64,000 bases of DNA from Rikenellaceae bacterium (GCA_017936385.1 JAGBFQ010000035.1:1-64000); one strand, 5' to 3'; numbered from the stretch's first letter, positions 26,503 to 34,279 are shown. The notes: a model not told the origin generated them from the sequence alone. Program-made: numbers and translations.

Positions 26503-26575
26503 CGAAAGAAATTCAAAAGAATAATATGGCGGAAAGAAAAGTCAGAAGACACACCAAGCCATTCATAAAACATGC

Positions 26576-26597
26576 CACGATTTCGAGATTCGAACCC
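26576..26597 (-). other. Orphan tRNA T-arm-like sequence
   Basis: The minus strand reads GGGTTCGAATCTCG, the T-arm consensus of a tRNA, followed by AAATCGTGG. No matching 5' half, anticodon arm or acceptor strand is visible. It may be the leftover 3' end of a decayed tRNA gene or an old integration site, or chance. The rest of 26369-26729 shows only the promoters and hairpins listed. Confidence 0.3.
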
Positions 26598-26646
26598 AAA
26601 TAGAAAATTATATCACCCCGAAGGATATATTCCCGAACATTTTTCG

Positions 26647-26681
26647 TATCTTTGGCGGTTGAACACCCCCCTTTGGGGGGC
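26647..26681 (+). promoter_or_regulatory. Probable -7 element and leader hairpin ahead of the 5-alpha-reductase operon
   Basis: TATCTTTG at 26647-26654 matches the -7 consensus, but I see no TTG at the usual distance. About 12 bases further on, CCCCCC-TTT-GGGGGG forms a tight GC hairpin within the presumed leader, 50 bases before the ATG at 26730. It lacks a T-tract, so it may affect RNA stability or be a weak attenuator. Confidence 0.5.
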
Positions 26682-26729
26682 AAAATTCAAATCGCAAACA
26701 GACAAAACAAACATTTCAACCAGTAAAGT

Positions 26730-27506
26730 ATGACTCTCGACAGTTTTTATACATTTCTGTGGATTATGACGGCTATTGCAGCCGTTGTATTCGTGGTTCT
26801 GTTCTTCGTGGACGCGGGCTACGGCAAATTCCTCAACCCGAAGTTCGGACCCACAATCCCCAACCGCATCGGATGGGTGCTGATGGAGTGCCCCGTATTT
26901 GTGGCCATGTGCATCGCGTGGTGGATGTCGGAGTGCCGCACGGAATTGATGCCGTTGGTGTTCTTCGTCATCTTCCAGACACACTATTTCCAACGCTCGT
27001 TCATCTTCCCGTTGCTCATTCGCGGTAACGGCCGTATCCCCATAAGTATCATGCTGATGGGAGCAACATTCAACACTCTGAACGCACTGATGCAGGGTGG
27101 TTGGATTTTTAAATATGGACGCGAAGTAAACCCCGCCATGTATGAAGTCAGCTGGCTTTGGTCGTGGCAATTTATCGTCGGATTCGCACTCTTCGTTGCC
27201 GGTTTTGTAATCAACCTCCACAGCGACTACATCATCCGCCACCTGCGCAAACCGGGTGACACACGCCACTACATTCCCCGTGGAGGCATGTTCCGCTACG
27301 TTTCGAGTGCCAACTACTTTGGCGAATTTGTGGAGTGGTGCGGATTCGCTCTGCTCACGTGGAGTCCTGCGGGTGTGGTGTTCGCACTTTGGACATTTGC
27401 CAACCTCGGTCCGAGAGCCAACTCCATCTGGCACAAATACGAAAAAGAGTTCGGTGAGGAGTTCACAAGCCTCAACCTAAAACGAATGATACCTTTTATT
27501 TATTAA
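26730..27506 (+). CDS. Steroid 5-alpha-reductase family protein (3-oxo-5-alpha-steroid 4-dehydrogenase)
   Basis: Integral membrane reductase of 258 residues with several helices. The C-terminal half follows human SRD5A2 almost motif by motif: THYFQRSFIFPLL, NLHSDYIIRHLRKPG (NADPH region), YVSSANYFGEFVEW and the terminal MIPFIY. Residues matching the catalytic Glu57 and Tyr91 of SRD5A2 are Glu53 (LMECPVF) and Tyr86 (HYFQR). The expected reaction is NADPH-dependent saturation of a 3-oxo-delta-4 steroid to the 5-alpha product. It is the first gene of a four-gene unit; the flavin oxidoreductase follows after 25 bases. The bile-acid substrate is inferred from context. Confidence 0.9.
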   Translation: MTLDSFYTFLWIMTAIAAVVFVVLFFVDAGYGKFLNPKFGPTIPNRIGWVLMECPVFVAMCIAWWMSECRTELMPLVFFVIFQTHYFQRSFIFPLLIRGNGRIPISIMLMGATFNTLNALMQGGWIFKYGREVNPAMYEVSWLWSWQFIVGFALFVAGFVINLHSDYIIRHLRKPGDTRHYIPRGGMFRYVSSANYFGEFVEWCGFALLTWSPAGVVFALWTFANLGPRANSIWHKYEKEFGEEFTSLNLKRMIPFIY

Positions 27507-27531
27507 CGAAAACTCAAAACACCTAACGACA

Positions 27532-28767
27532 ATGAGTGAACTTAAAGACTCTCTGCTGTTTACGCCCTACAAGCTGGGCAATGTCACTCTGCGCAATCGT
27601 ACAATCCGCTCGGCCGCATTTGAAGGCATGGGCAAGGATTTCAACCCTACGCAAAAGCTCAAAGACTACCACGTAAGTGTGGCTCGTGGTGGTGTGGGCA
27701 TGACCACTCTGGCATACGCTTCAGTCAACCGCAGTGGCATCTCGTTCAACTCGCAACTTTGGTTGCGTGACGAGATTGTGCCCGCACTCAAAGATATCAC
27801 CGACGCAATCCATGCCGAAGGCGCTGCCACAAGCATCCAAATCGGTCACTGCGGAAACATGACCCACTGGTCGACGGCAGGCTCTTTCCCTGTGTCGGCA
27901 TCAAACGGTTTCAACCTCTACTCACCCACGTTCCACCGCCGAATGAGCAAGGCCGAAATCGCCGAAACGGCCAAGGATTTCGGACGCGCCGTACACACCG
28001 CCCATGAGGCCGGTTTCGACTGCGTGGAGGTACATGCAGGCCATGGCTACCTGATTTCGCAATTCCTGTCGCCGTGGACCAACCGCCGCCGCGACGAGTT
28101 CGGTGGTTCACTCGAAAACCGCATGCGCTTCATGAAAATGTGCCTTACGGAGGTTATGGAGGCTGCTGCGAAGACGGGCACTTCGGTGTTGGTTAAACAC
28201 AACATGGAGGATGGTTTCAAGGCCGGAACCCAAATCCCCGAGAATATCGAAATTGCCCGAGAAATCGAGAAATTCGGTGTCAACGGCATCGTGCTGTCGA
28301 GCGGTTTTGTTAGCCGCGCACCGATGGCTGTTATGCGTGGTCGAATCCCGACCAAGACGATGAGTCACTTTATGGGGTGGAACGAGTGGTTGCAGAAGAT
28401 TGTTGTCGACCTATTCGGTCAATGGCTCATCACGCAATACGACTACGAGGAGTGTTTCTTTCTGGAGAATGCCAAAAAATTCCGTGCCGCGCTCAAAGGC
28501 CCGCTGGTCTACGTGGGCGGTATCGTAAGCCGAGAGGGTATCGAAAAGGTGCTGGACAGCGGTTTCGAAATGATTCAGATTGCACGAGCACTTGTCAATA
28601 ATCCCAACTTTGTGAACGAACTCAAAGCGGGCGACCTTTCGACCCGTTCGGGTTGTGACCACCGCAACTTCTGCATCGCACGCATGTACTCCAAGGATAT
28701 GATGTGCTGCCACAACTGCACCGAGGAGTTGCCCAAACGCGTTCGCAAGGAGATTGGAATGTTGTAG
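27532..28767 (+). CDS. NADH:flavin oxidoreductase of the OYE/BaiCD group (candidate 5-beta-reductase)
   Basis: Single TIM-barrel flavoenzyme of 411 residues. Old-yellow-enzyme-type signatures are FTPYKLGNVTLRNRTIRSA at the N-terminus, SIQIGHCGNMTHW, EVHAGHGYLISQFLSP and DEFGGSLENRMRF, then VYVGGIVSREGIEKVL and IQIARALVNNP for FMN phosphate binding. The C-terminus has a Cys cluster (CDHRNFC...MMCCHNC) that may hold an iron-sulfur centre. The long C-terminal FAD/NAD domains of 2,4-dienoyl-CoA reductase are absent. Between a 5-alpha-reductase and an SDR it likely reduces the delta-4 bond of 3-oxo steroids to the 5-beta epimer. Confidence 0.85.
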   Translation: MSELKDSLLFTPYKLGNVTLRNRTIRSAAFEGMGKDFNPTQKLKDYHVSVARGGVGMTTLAYASVNRSGISFNSQLWLRDEIVPALKDITDAIHAEGAATSIQIGHCGNMTHWSTAGSFPVSASNGFNLYSPTFHRRMSKAEIAETAKDFGRAVHTAHEAGFDCVEVHAGHGYLISQFLSPWTNRRRDEFGGSLENRMRFMKMCLTEVMEAAAKTGTSVLVKHNMEDGFKAGTQIPENIEIAREIEKFGVNGIVLSSGFVSRAPMAVMRGRIPTKTMSHFMGWNEWLQKIVVDLFGQWLITQYDYEECFFLENAKKFRAALKGPLVYVGGIVSREGIEKVLDSGFEMIQIARALVNNPNFVNELKAGDLSTRSGCDHRNFCIARMYSKDMMCCHNCTEELPKRVRKEIGML

Positions 28768-28770
28768 GCT

Positions 28771-29598
28771 ATGCTGGGACGGATTGAAAAGGGAAGTCGC
28801 ACGGCACTCGTCACGGGTGGAGGTAGCGGAATCGGCAAGGAGTTGGCACGCCAGCTGGCTCGCCGCGGTTTCAACCTGCTGTTGGTGAGCCGCAATGCCG
28901 AGCGACTGAGCGCTGCAGCCGACGAACTAAGGGAGCAATATGGTGTCGAGACAAGCTATTACAGTATCGACTTGGCGGTGCAGGACTCGGCCTACCGACT
29001 CTATGACTACTGCCACGAGCAAGGCTACACCATCGACCTGCTGATTAACGACGCGGGAATGTTCATCTACAACGATGTGCTGAAGTGCGAAACCCGCCGA
29101 ATTGAGGATATTCTCAACCTGCACGTTGTGACGCTGACACTCTTGTGCCGTCTGTTCGGTGAGGATATGGCCAAACGCGGTTGCGGATGGATTCTCAACC
29201 TGGCCTCCTACTCCAAGTGGATGTGCTGGCCCGGATTGAGCGTTTATAGCGCAAGCAAAAACTATGTGGAGCAATTTTCGAAGGCCTTTGCCGCCGAGAT
29301 GCGCGAGAGTGGCGTGAAGGTTATGGCCGTATCGCCCGCAGGTGTAACCACCGACCTCTACGGCCTGCCCAAGAAGTTGCAAAAGGTGGGTTTGTACTGC
29401 GGCATATTGTGGACTCCGAGCTTGATTGCCAAGGTTACGCTTAATGCGCTGTTTTGGGGTCGCCGCCGCAACCTCATATTTGCAATCCGCAGCTACGTAC
29501 CGGGATTACTCAACCTGGTGGCAATTCCGATTTTGACCATCCTGCCACGCAGCGTGGTGTGGTTGGCCCGAAAATGTACAAAAATGTTACAACGATAG
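28771..29598 (+). CDS. Short-chain dehydrogenase/reductase (candidate 3-beta-hydroxysteroid dehydrogenase)
   Basis: Classical-type SDR of 275 residues. The cofactor loop is TGGGSGIG (15-22) followed by LLLVSRN, whose Arg suggests NADP(H). LINDAGMF stands in for the NNAG motif. The catalytic residues are Ser146, Tyr159 and Lys163 (YSASK). A C-terminal hydrophobic tail (about 230-265, SYVPGLLNLVAIPILTILP) may attach it to the membrane beside the 5-alpha-reductase. It starts three bases after the flavin oxidoreductase stop. The 3-beta stereochemistry is inferred only from the gene set. Confidence 0.85.
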   Translation: MLGRIEKGSRTALVTGGGSGIGKELARQLARRGFNLLLVSRNAERLSAAADELREQYGVETSYYSIDLAVQDSAYRLYDYCHEQGYTIDLLINDAGMFIYNDVLKCETRRIEDILNLHVVTLTLLCRLFGEDMAKRGCGWILNLASYSKWMCWPGLSVYSASKNYVEQFSKAFAAEMRESGVKVMAVSPAGVTTDLYGLPKKLQKVGLYCGILWTPSLIAKVTLNALFWGRRRNLIFAIRSYVPGLLNLVAIPILTILPRSVVWLARKCTKMLQR

Positions 29599-29602
29599 AG
29601 CT

Positions 29603-30232
29603 ATGGCAAAGGTTAAAAATCTGTTGTTCGACCTGGGCGGAGTGCTGGTCGACTTGTGGCTGGACAAGTGTCTTAAGGCGTTCCACGAGCTGGGCTTCGC
29701 AGGGATTGACGACGAACTGCTCAACCCCTACCACACCGACGGCATGTTTGGGGATAGTGAACTTGGATTGGTCTCGGAAGCCGAACTGCGCGACTATGTG
29801 CGTCGTCAGGCCGGCAACCCAGACATCACCGACAAGCAAATCGACGACGCCTACTACGAGTTCATCGGCGAAATTCCCGAGTACAAACTCCAAATGCTGG
29901 CCGAGCTGAAACAGAAGTACAACATCTATATGCTCAGCAACACCAGTTCGTTTGTCTATCCGCGCATCGCCCGCCAGGAGTTCACCAAGTTGGGTGCCAC
30001 GGTGGAGGACTATTTCGACGGCATCTACCTGTCGTACGAAATGCACTTGGCCAAGCCCGACCCCAAGGTGTTCGAGCACATACTCAAGGATGCGGGCATC
30101 AAAGCCGAGGAGACACTCTTTTTCGATGACAGTCAGGTGAATCTGGATGCAGCAGCGGCGTTGGGATTTCAAACCTACCTGGTTGATGTTCAGGAGGATT
30201 TCCGTCACGTTTTCGAAGAGATGGACAAGTAG
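29603..30232 (+). CDS. HAD-superfamily hydrolase (YihX-like)
   Basis: The 209-residue phosphatase-like protein has HAD motif I LLFDLGGVLVD (Asp10), motif II MLSNTSS, the Lys of motif III in LAKPDPKVFEHIL, and motif IV FFDDSQVNLDAA, with a helical cap between. The second residue of motif I is Gly-Gly rather than an Asp acid/base, as in YihX-type sugar phosphatases. It starts four bases after the SDR stop and so belongs to the steroid operon transcriptionally. Whether it has a role in the pathway is unknown. Confidence 0.88.
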   Translation: MAKVKNLLFDLGGVLVDLWLDKCLKAFHELGFAGIDDELLNPYHTDGMFGDSELGLVSEAELRDYVRRQAGNPDITDKQIDDAYYEFIGEIPEYKLQMLAELKQKYNIYMLSNTSSFVYPRIARQEFTKLGATVEDYFDGIYLSYEMHLAKPDPKVFEHILKDAGIKAEETLFFDDSQVNLDAAAALGFQTYLVDVQEDFRHVFEEMDK

Positions 30233-30234
30233 TT

Positions 30235-30264
30235 TTGGAAAATCAAAAAAAAAGCGTACCTTTG
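30235..30264 (+). promoter_or_regulatory. Promoter of tRNA-Pro
   Basis: TTG (30235-30237), 19 bases, TACCTTTG (30257-30264). It begins directly after the HAD gene stop, and the tRNA starts about 15 bases beyond the -7 box. Confidence 0.8.
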
Positions 30265-30278
30265 CGTCCGCATGAGTT

Positions 30279-30353
30279 CGGGGTGTAGCGCAGCCCGGTT
30301 AGCGCACCTGCTTTGGGAGCAGGGGGTCCCGCGTTCGAATCGCGGTACCCCGA
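30279..30353 (+). tRNA. tRNA-Pro (TGG anticodon)
   Basis: The acceptor stem CGGGGTG/TACCCCG has discriminator A. The anticodon stem GGTTC-type T-arm context includes GCGTTCGAATCGC. The anticodon loop is TTTGGGA, giving TGG. CCA is not encoded. Confidence 0.96.
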
Positions 30354-30363
30354 CACAGAGAGA

Positions 30364-30394
30364 AAGCCTATCCTTTCGGGGGATAGGCTTTTTT
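30364..30394 (+). terminator. Terminator after tRNA-Pro
   Basis: AAGCCTATCC pairs with GGATAGGCTT in a 10-bp stem with a T-run. Confidence 0.9.
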
Positions 30395-30426
30395 AATTCA
30401 CAATTCACAATTCACAATTTACAATT
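30395..30426. repeat. AATTCAC heptamer array
   Basis: About three perfect AATTCAC units plus a degenerate one, beginning at the end of the preceding terminator T-tract, as at 1232. Confidence 0.7.
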
Positions 30427-30555
30427 TTTACCTATGATGCAAGATTTGCTCCGAAAGTTCGACGCAAAATTAATGCACAACCTATGCAGTAGCCGAACGC
30501 AGAGCCAAATTCATTTGAGCCATGGCGTAGCAACCACTTTTTTCGGCCGAATCGT

Positions 30556-30586
30556 TTGTTTGGTAATTGATTTTTGTCTAATTTTG
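30556..30586 (+). promoter_or_regulatory. Promoter of the zincin-like lipoprotein gene
   Basis: TTG (30556-30558), 20 bases, TAATTTTG (30579-30586). It lies about 75 bases ahead of the ATG at 30662. Nothing else gene-like is seen between 30427 and 30661. Confidence 0.7.
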
Positions 30587-30661
30587 CAGTGGAGTACAAT
30601 CAGTACCCCGAAAGCAAACATTTTTCAACAAAAAAAACAAACAACAGTTAATTTTTCAGCT

Positions 30662-32374
30662 ATGAGAAAGACACGGTTTACCTTGTTTGCATTGCTACTG
30701 CTGTGTGTGGTAGGATGCAACGAGGGTTTCGAGCCTGAAGCAGAACTTCGAAACCCTGCGACCGAAAATCAAACAAATGTGAATGTAGCCCCCGCGGAGG
30801 TTGTGCACTACAGCAAAGAGTGCGCATCGCAAATCTTGGGCTACAAGGAGAACTACTACAAATTGGAGCACATGCGTGCGGCATACTCCAATCTGATGGG
30901 TACGACTCGCGCCGAGAGCGACGAAATCATCGAACCCACACACTGCCACTACAAATTCATCCCAAAAGACGCTGCCGAACTGACACTCTTGGAGGATTGT
31001 CCCGACCTCGAGCTGTTTGCCTACCCTCTCGACGCCATTGTGTCGGAGGGCGAGTACTTCGACAGCGAAAATCCTCTGTGGCGCTACGCCGTGGTTCCCA
31101 TCGACAAGGTTCTGCCCGATGTGGAGCGCGAATTGCTCTTTGAGATGTTTATCCCCGACGACAGCCGCACACGTATGCCGACCCGTTGCTCGCATATTGA
31201 CACCGAACTGGCCGACCGCTTGGTGGACGAGGCCATGCGCATCACGGGCAACGAGGAAGAACCCGTCAACAAAACCCGCGCAAGCAAATGGTATGGTAGA
31301 GGATACATATTTGGATATGACGACGTAATTGATTGGTACGTACCCTTAAAAGGTGTAAAAGTACGCATCACACGTGCAGGTGTCACCCATACCGCTATGA
31401 CCGATTCATTAGGTCATTTCCAAATGACCGACGGTTTTAAATATGGCGCAGAATACTCTATCATTTGGGAGCGCGCCGATTGGGATATTCGAGATGGTGC
31501 AACAGGTCAGGCATATTATAAAACCGATGAAAAAGTCACGGACAAATCGTGGATTTTGAATATCAAAGGAGGGAAAAGCCAAAACTATGCTGCTATTCAC
31601 CGAGCTGTATATCGTCATTGTTATGGTGAGAATTTAGGATTCCTTCGTTGCCATGAGGCTCTGAGGTTGTTTGACCGTGCAATAAAAATCAGCCACATGG
31701 ATAAGTCAAAAGATGGTACCGCAGGATTCTTTACAATCATTGGCTCTGAAGTTATTTCTGACATTAGAATATTTAGGTATGATGAAGATGGTATTGCATA
31801 CACAACGCCTAGATTGATTAAAACAACCCACCATGAACTTGGACACGCGGCACACTGTTATTATTCCGACAATGATGCCCAATTCAATTCAGGCACAGAC
31901 GACATGATTACTGAAGGTTGGGCAGAATTTGTTGGTTATATGCTTGCTATGAAAGAATATGCCGATTGCGATAGGGTGGAATATTATACTTATGGCGGAT
32001 ATTTGGGTGCCGTTGAAATTTTGCAAGAAACGCTATATCCATCATTGACATTATCCTATTATAATGTTTGGAACAAACAAGAATCTTGGCCTTCACTAAA
32101 TAATGAAACAATAGAGTATTCTCCCTTGTTTATTGATTTACACGATGATAACAATCAAAGTTATAAGACTATAGATGGAATTACTTCATTTTGGAGTAAC
32201 TTCCCCAATGATATTGTAACTGGATATACAATTCCAGTTTTATGCAATATTATTTTACAATCATATTCTATTCATTCATTGAAAACAGCCTTGCGAGCCA
32301 ACAAACCTGCGGGCGTAACTGATGCAGACATAGACACATTATTTGAATTGTATGAAAACAACTGGATTTATTAA
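30662..32374 (+). CDS. Putative zinc-metallopeptidase lipoprotein with carboxypeptidase-regulatory-like domain (mosaic)
   Basis: Lipoprotein of 570 residues from the ATG at 30662 (signal ends LCVVGC, Cys19). Residues about 20-205 form an unrecognised domain. Residues about 215-275 (VPLKGVKVRITRAG, AMTDSLGHFQMTD) resemble a carboxypeptidase regulatory-like beta-sandwich. A zincin-like domain follows with HELGH at 391-395, followed by DDMITEGWAEFVGYM, where a Glu could be a third ligand. Base composition drops sharply near 31290 (39/60 GC at 31201-31260 against 18/60 at 32161-32220), close to the start of the second domain. A longer upstream frame through the tRNA is rejected. Confidence 0.7.
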   Translation: MRKTRFTLFALLLLCVVGCNEGFEPEAELRNPATENQTNVNVAPAEVVHYSKECASQILGYKENYYKLEHMRAAYSNLMGTTRAESDEIIEPTHCHYKFIPKDAAELTLLEDCPDLELFAYPLDAIVSEGEYFDSENPLWRYAVVPIDKVLPDVERELLFEMFIPDDSRTRMPTRCSHIDTELADRLVDEAMRITGNEEEPVNKTRASKWYGRGYIFGYDDVIDWYVPLKGVKVRITRAGVTHTAMTDSLGHFQMTDGFKYGAEYSIIWERADWDIRDGATGQAYYKTDEKVTDKSWILNIKGGKSQNYAAIHRAVYRHCYGENLGFLRCHEALRLFDRAIKISHMDKSKDGTAGFFTIIGSEVISDIRIFRYDEDGIAYTTPRLIKTTHHELGHAAHCYYSDNDAQFNSGTDDMITEGWAEFVGYMLAMKEYADCDRVEYYTYGGYLGAVEILQETLYPSLTLSYYNVWNKQESWPSLNNETIEYSPLFIDLHDDNNQSYKTIDGITSFWSNFPNDIVTGYTIPVLCNIILQSYSIHSLKTALRANKPAGVTDADIDTLFELYENNWIY

Positions 32375-32795
32375 AACATTGGTATTGGCTTTGATTACGA
32401 TAGGATTACACTCTTGTGAGATAGATGTCATACCCCGTGATTTTATAAGATATGATAATCAAAGCGATAAGGATATTGTGATTGAGGCTTATTTTGACAG
32501 TTCAAAACAACCGACATATATTGAGATATTAAATGGTGATAGTTTCACGGCAAAATTAAAAGAATCAACATCCACAGGGACTTATTATTTATGGTATAAA
32601 TGTGATTCAGCATTTGTATATTACAATGCCGAGCGAGTTCAACGCTTTTTGCCCACACCCATATTACCAGATAAGCCTAACCCATTGTCAAGCCTTCATT
32701 ATACATCCCAATATATAGAATCGAAAAATATACTATACTACGTTTTCACCTTCACGCGCGAAATGTACGACGCCGCAACGCCGATTGAAAAGTAA
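32352..32795 (+). CDS. Hypothetical lipoprotein, AT-rich
   Basis: The product has 147 residues from the ATG at 32352, overlapping the preceding gene by 23 bases. The signal peptide ends in the lipobox LHSC (Cys22). The mature part has alternating beta-type segments (DIVIEAYF, YYLWYKCDSAFVYY, NILYYVFTFTREMYD) and no motif I recognise. The TTG at 32343 is possible but would put three residues before the signal. It shares the low GC of the upstream gene's second half, so the two probably arrived together. Confidence 0.65.
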   Translation: MKTTGFIKTLVLALITIGLHSCEIDVIPRDFIRYDNQSDKDIVIEAYFDSSKQPTYIEILNGDSFTAKLKESTSTGTYYLWYKCDSAFVYYNAERVQRFLPTPILPDKPNPLSSLHYTSQYIESKNILYYVFTFTREMYDAATPIEK

Positions 32796-32817
32796 TCGGT
32801 CAAAGGCTGACACTTGG

Positions 32818-32849
32818 GGTTGTTCAACAATTGAGTTGGACAACCTTTT
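32818..32849 (+). terminator. Terminator after the lipoprotein pair
   Basis: GGTTGTTCAAC pairs with GTTGGACAACC (11 bp, one G-T) around a six-base loop, followed by TTTT. Confidence 0.8.
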
Positions 32850-32852
32850 AAA

Positions 32853-32866
32853 AATTCACAATTCAC
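32853..32866. repeat. Two AATTCAC heptamers
   Basis: AATTCACAATTCAC begins four bases after the terminator, the third terminator-linked copy of this repeat in the window. Confidence 0.6.
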
Positions 32867-32911
32867 GACCGACGCAGCAGCCGGGACAAATATAAAAGAG
32901 TGCCGAAAAAT

Positions 32912-32942
32912 TTGTTTTTTCGGGGACGATTTCCTAATTTTG
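32912..32942 (+). promoter_or_regulatory. Promoter of the inorganic pyrophosphatase gene
   Basis: TTG (32912-32914), 20 bases, TAATTTTG (32935-32942), 21 bases before the ATG at 32964. Confidence 0.75.
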
Positions 32943-32963
32943 TAGAGCTAAACAGTATCCATC

Positions 32964-33647
32964 ATGGGAAACAAAATCAATGACCCTATCGCGCGACTCA
33001 TGGGACTGCGCTACAAATCGCACCCGTGGCACGGAATCGAAGTGGGCGACGACGCCCCTAATGTTATCACCGCTTTCATCGAAATGGTGCCCACCGACAC
33101 CGTAAAATACGAACTCGACAAAGTGAGCGGATATATCAAAATCGACCGACCCCAAAAGTACTCAAACGTTATCCCCGCACTGTACGGATTCGTTCCTCAG
33201 AGTTTCTGTGGCGAGGCCGTGGCGCAATATTGCATGCAACAGAGCGGGCGCAAGGATATTGTCGGCGACGGTGACCCGTTGGATATTTGCGTGCTCACCG
33301 AAAGGGACGTTTCGCACGGCGACATCATCGTCAACGCTCGCCCCATCGGAGGTTTCCGCATGTTGGACGGCAACGAAGCCGACGACAAAATCATTGCCGT
33401 GCTGAGTCACGACGTAACGTACAGCGGCTACACCGACATCTCGGAACTGCCCAAAGGCGTTGTAAACCGTCTGAAGCACTACTTCCTGACCTACAAGGAT
33501 ATGCCCGATGCTGCCGAACACCACAAAAAGAAGGTCGAAATCATCGACACCTATGGCCGTGACGAAGCTTGCGAAATCATCAACCGCTCGCTGGAGGACT
33601 ACAAGTGCCACTTCGACAGCCTGGATGATATTCTGCGCCGCGTATAA
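32964..33647 (+). CDS. ppa: Inorganic pyrophosphatase (family I)
   Basis: Hydrolyses pyrophosphate to phosphate, driving biosynthetic reactions. The 227-residue protein has VKYELDKVSGYIKIDRP at the N-terminal core, the metal-binding signature DGDPLDICVL and the downstream Asp/Lys region DDKIIAV. KHYFLTYK is at the C-terminal side of the core. It is somewhat longer than the 175-residue E. coli enzyme, as usual in Bacteroidetes. Single gene with its own promoter and a downstream terminator. Confidence 0.94.
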   Translation: MGNKINDPIARLMGLRYKSHPWHGIEVGDDAPNVITAFIEMVPTDTVKYELDKVSGYIKIDRPQKYSNVIPALYGFVPQSFCGEAVAQYCMQQSGRKDIVGDGDPLDICVLTERDVSHGDIIVNARPIGGFRMLDGNEADDKIIAVLSHDVTYSGYTDISELPKGVVNRLKHYFLTYKDMPDAAEHHKKKVEIIDTYGRDEACEIINRSLEDYKCHFDSLDDILRRV

Positions 33648-33715
33648 GTAACTGACAGAAATATGAAGCGGGGGGGGGAGTGCAATTAACAATGCCCATC
33701 CCGAGATATTTTAAG

Positions 33716-33755
33716 GAGTGTCCAACCACGGAGAAGGTTGCGACACTCTTTTTTT
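33716..33755 (+). terminator. Terminator after ppa
   Basis: GAGTGTC pairs with GACACTC, with an inner CAACC/GGTTG stem and a run of seven T. A nine-G run at 33670-33678 lies between the ppa stop and this hairpin. Confidence 0.82.
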
Positions 33756-33816
33756 GTGTGCAAATCCCTTTGGCTCGAAAATTGCACTCACCTCGGAACA
33801 ATAAAACGCTAAAAAA

Positions 33817-34215
33817 ATGGAAAAAGTCACAGTACGAATGACAAAATCTATGGAGTTTGCCCCCGTGGGTGCCAAATGCAACGAACTGAATCCCAAAGCC
33901 CTCATGCTCTTGGCAACGGCCACTTGCGCAGGACGAACGGCTGCCGGAATCTTCAAGAAGATGCAACTCCAACCCGAGATGTTCGAAATCACCGTTTCGG
34001 GAACCATCTCGACCGACACCGTGGTGCCCGAAACGGTTTTCACGGCCTTCGACATCGTCTACAACGTCGAGTGTGCACACCTTGACGAGCAGGAACGTTA
34101 CGGCCACGCATTACGTCTAACCAACGACAAGCATTGCGGAATGTTGGCCATGATGCGCCGCATAGCTCCCGTGTCACACGACATACTGATTCACAGCACA
34201 CAAAAGCAAGGGTAA
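33817..34215 (+). CDS. OsmC-family protein
   Basis: The 132-residue protein has the OsmC/Ohr layout. The central helix carries the first redox-type Cys (MLLATATCAGRTAAGIFKKM, Cys37), and a second Cys lies in the C-terminal part (NDKHCGMLAMMRR). Members reduce organic hydroperoxides or respond to stress; the precise substrate is open. It is a single gene between two terminators. Confidence 0.85.
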   Translation: MEKVTVRMTKSMEFAPVGAKCNELNPKALMLLATATCAGRTAAGIFKKMQLQPEMFEITVSGTISTDTVVPETVFTAFDIVYNVECAHLDEQERYGHALRLTNDKHCGMLAMMRRIAPVSHDILIHSTQKQG

Positions 34216-34223
34216 ATATACAC

Positions 34224-34261
34224 AAAGGGGCTATTCGACAAATCCGTTGAATAGCCCCTTA
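34224..34261. terminator. Bidirectional terminator between osmC-like gene and tatC
   Basis: AAGGGGCTATTC pairs with GAATAGCCCCTT (12 bp); only short T-tracts follow on either side. Confidence 0.7.
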
Positions 34262-34279
34262 AACATTCAGCACTCTCGA

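Noticed and set aside
30272-30661. 130-codon N-terminal extension of the zincin lipoprotein
   Set aside because: It would run through tRNA-Pro and its terminator, and would hide the lipoprotein signal that starts at 30662.
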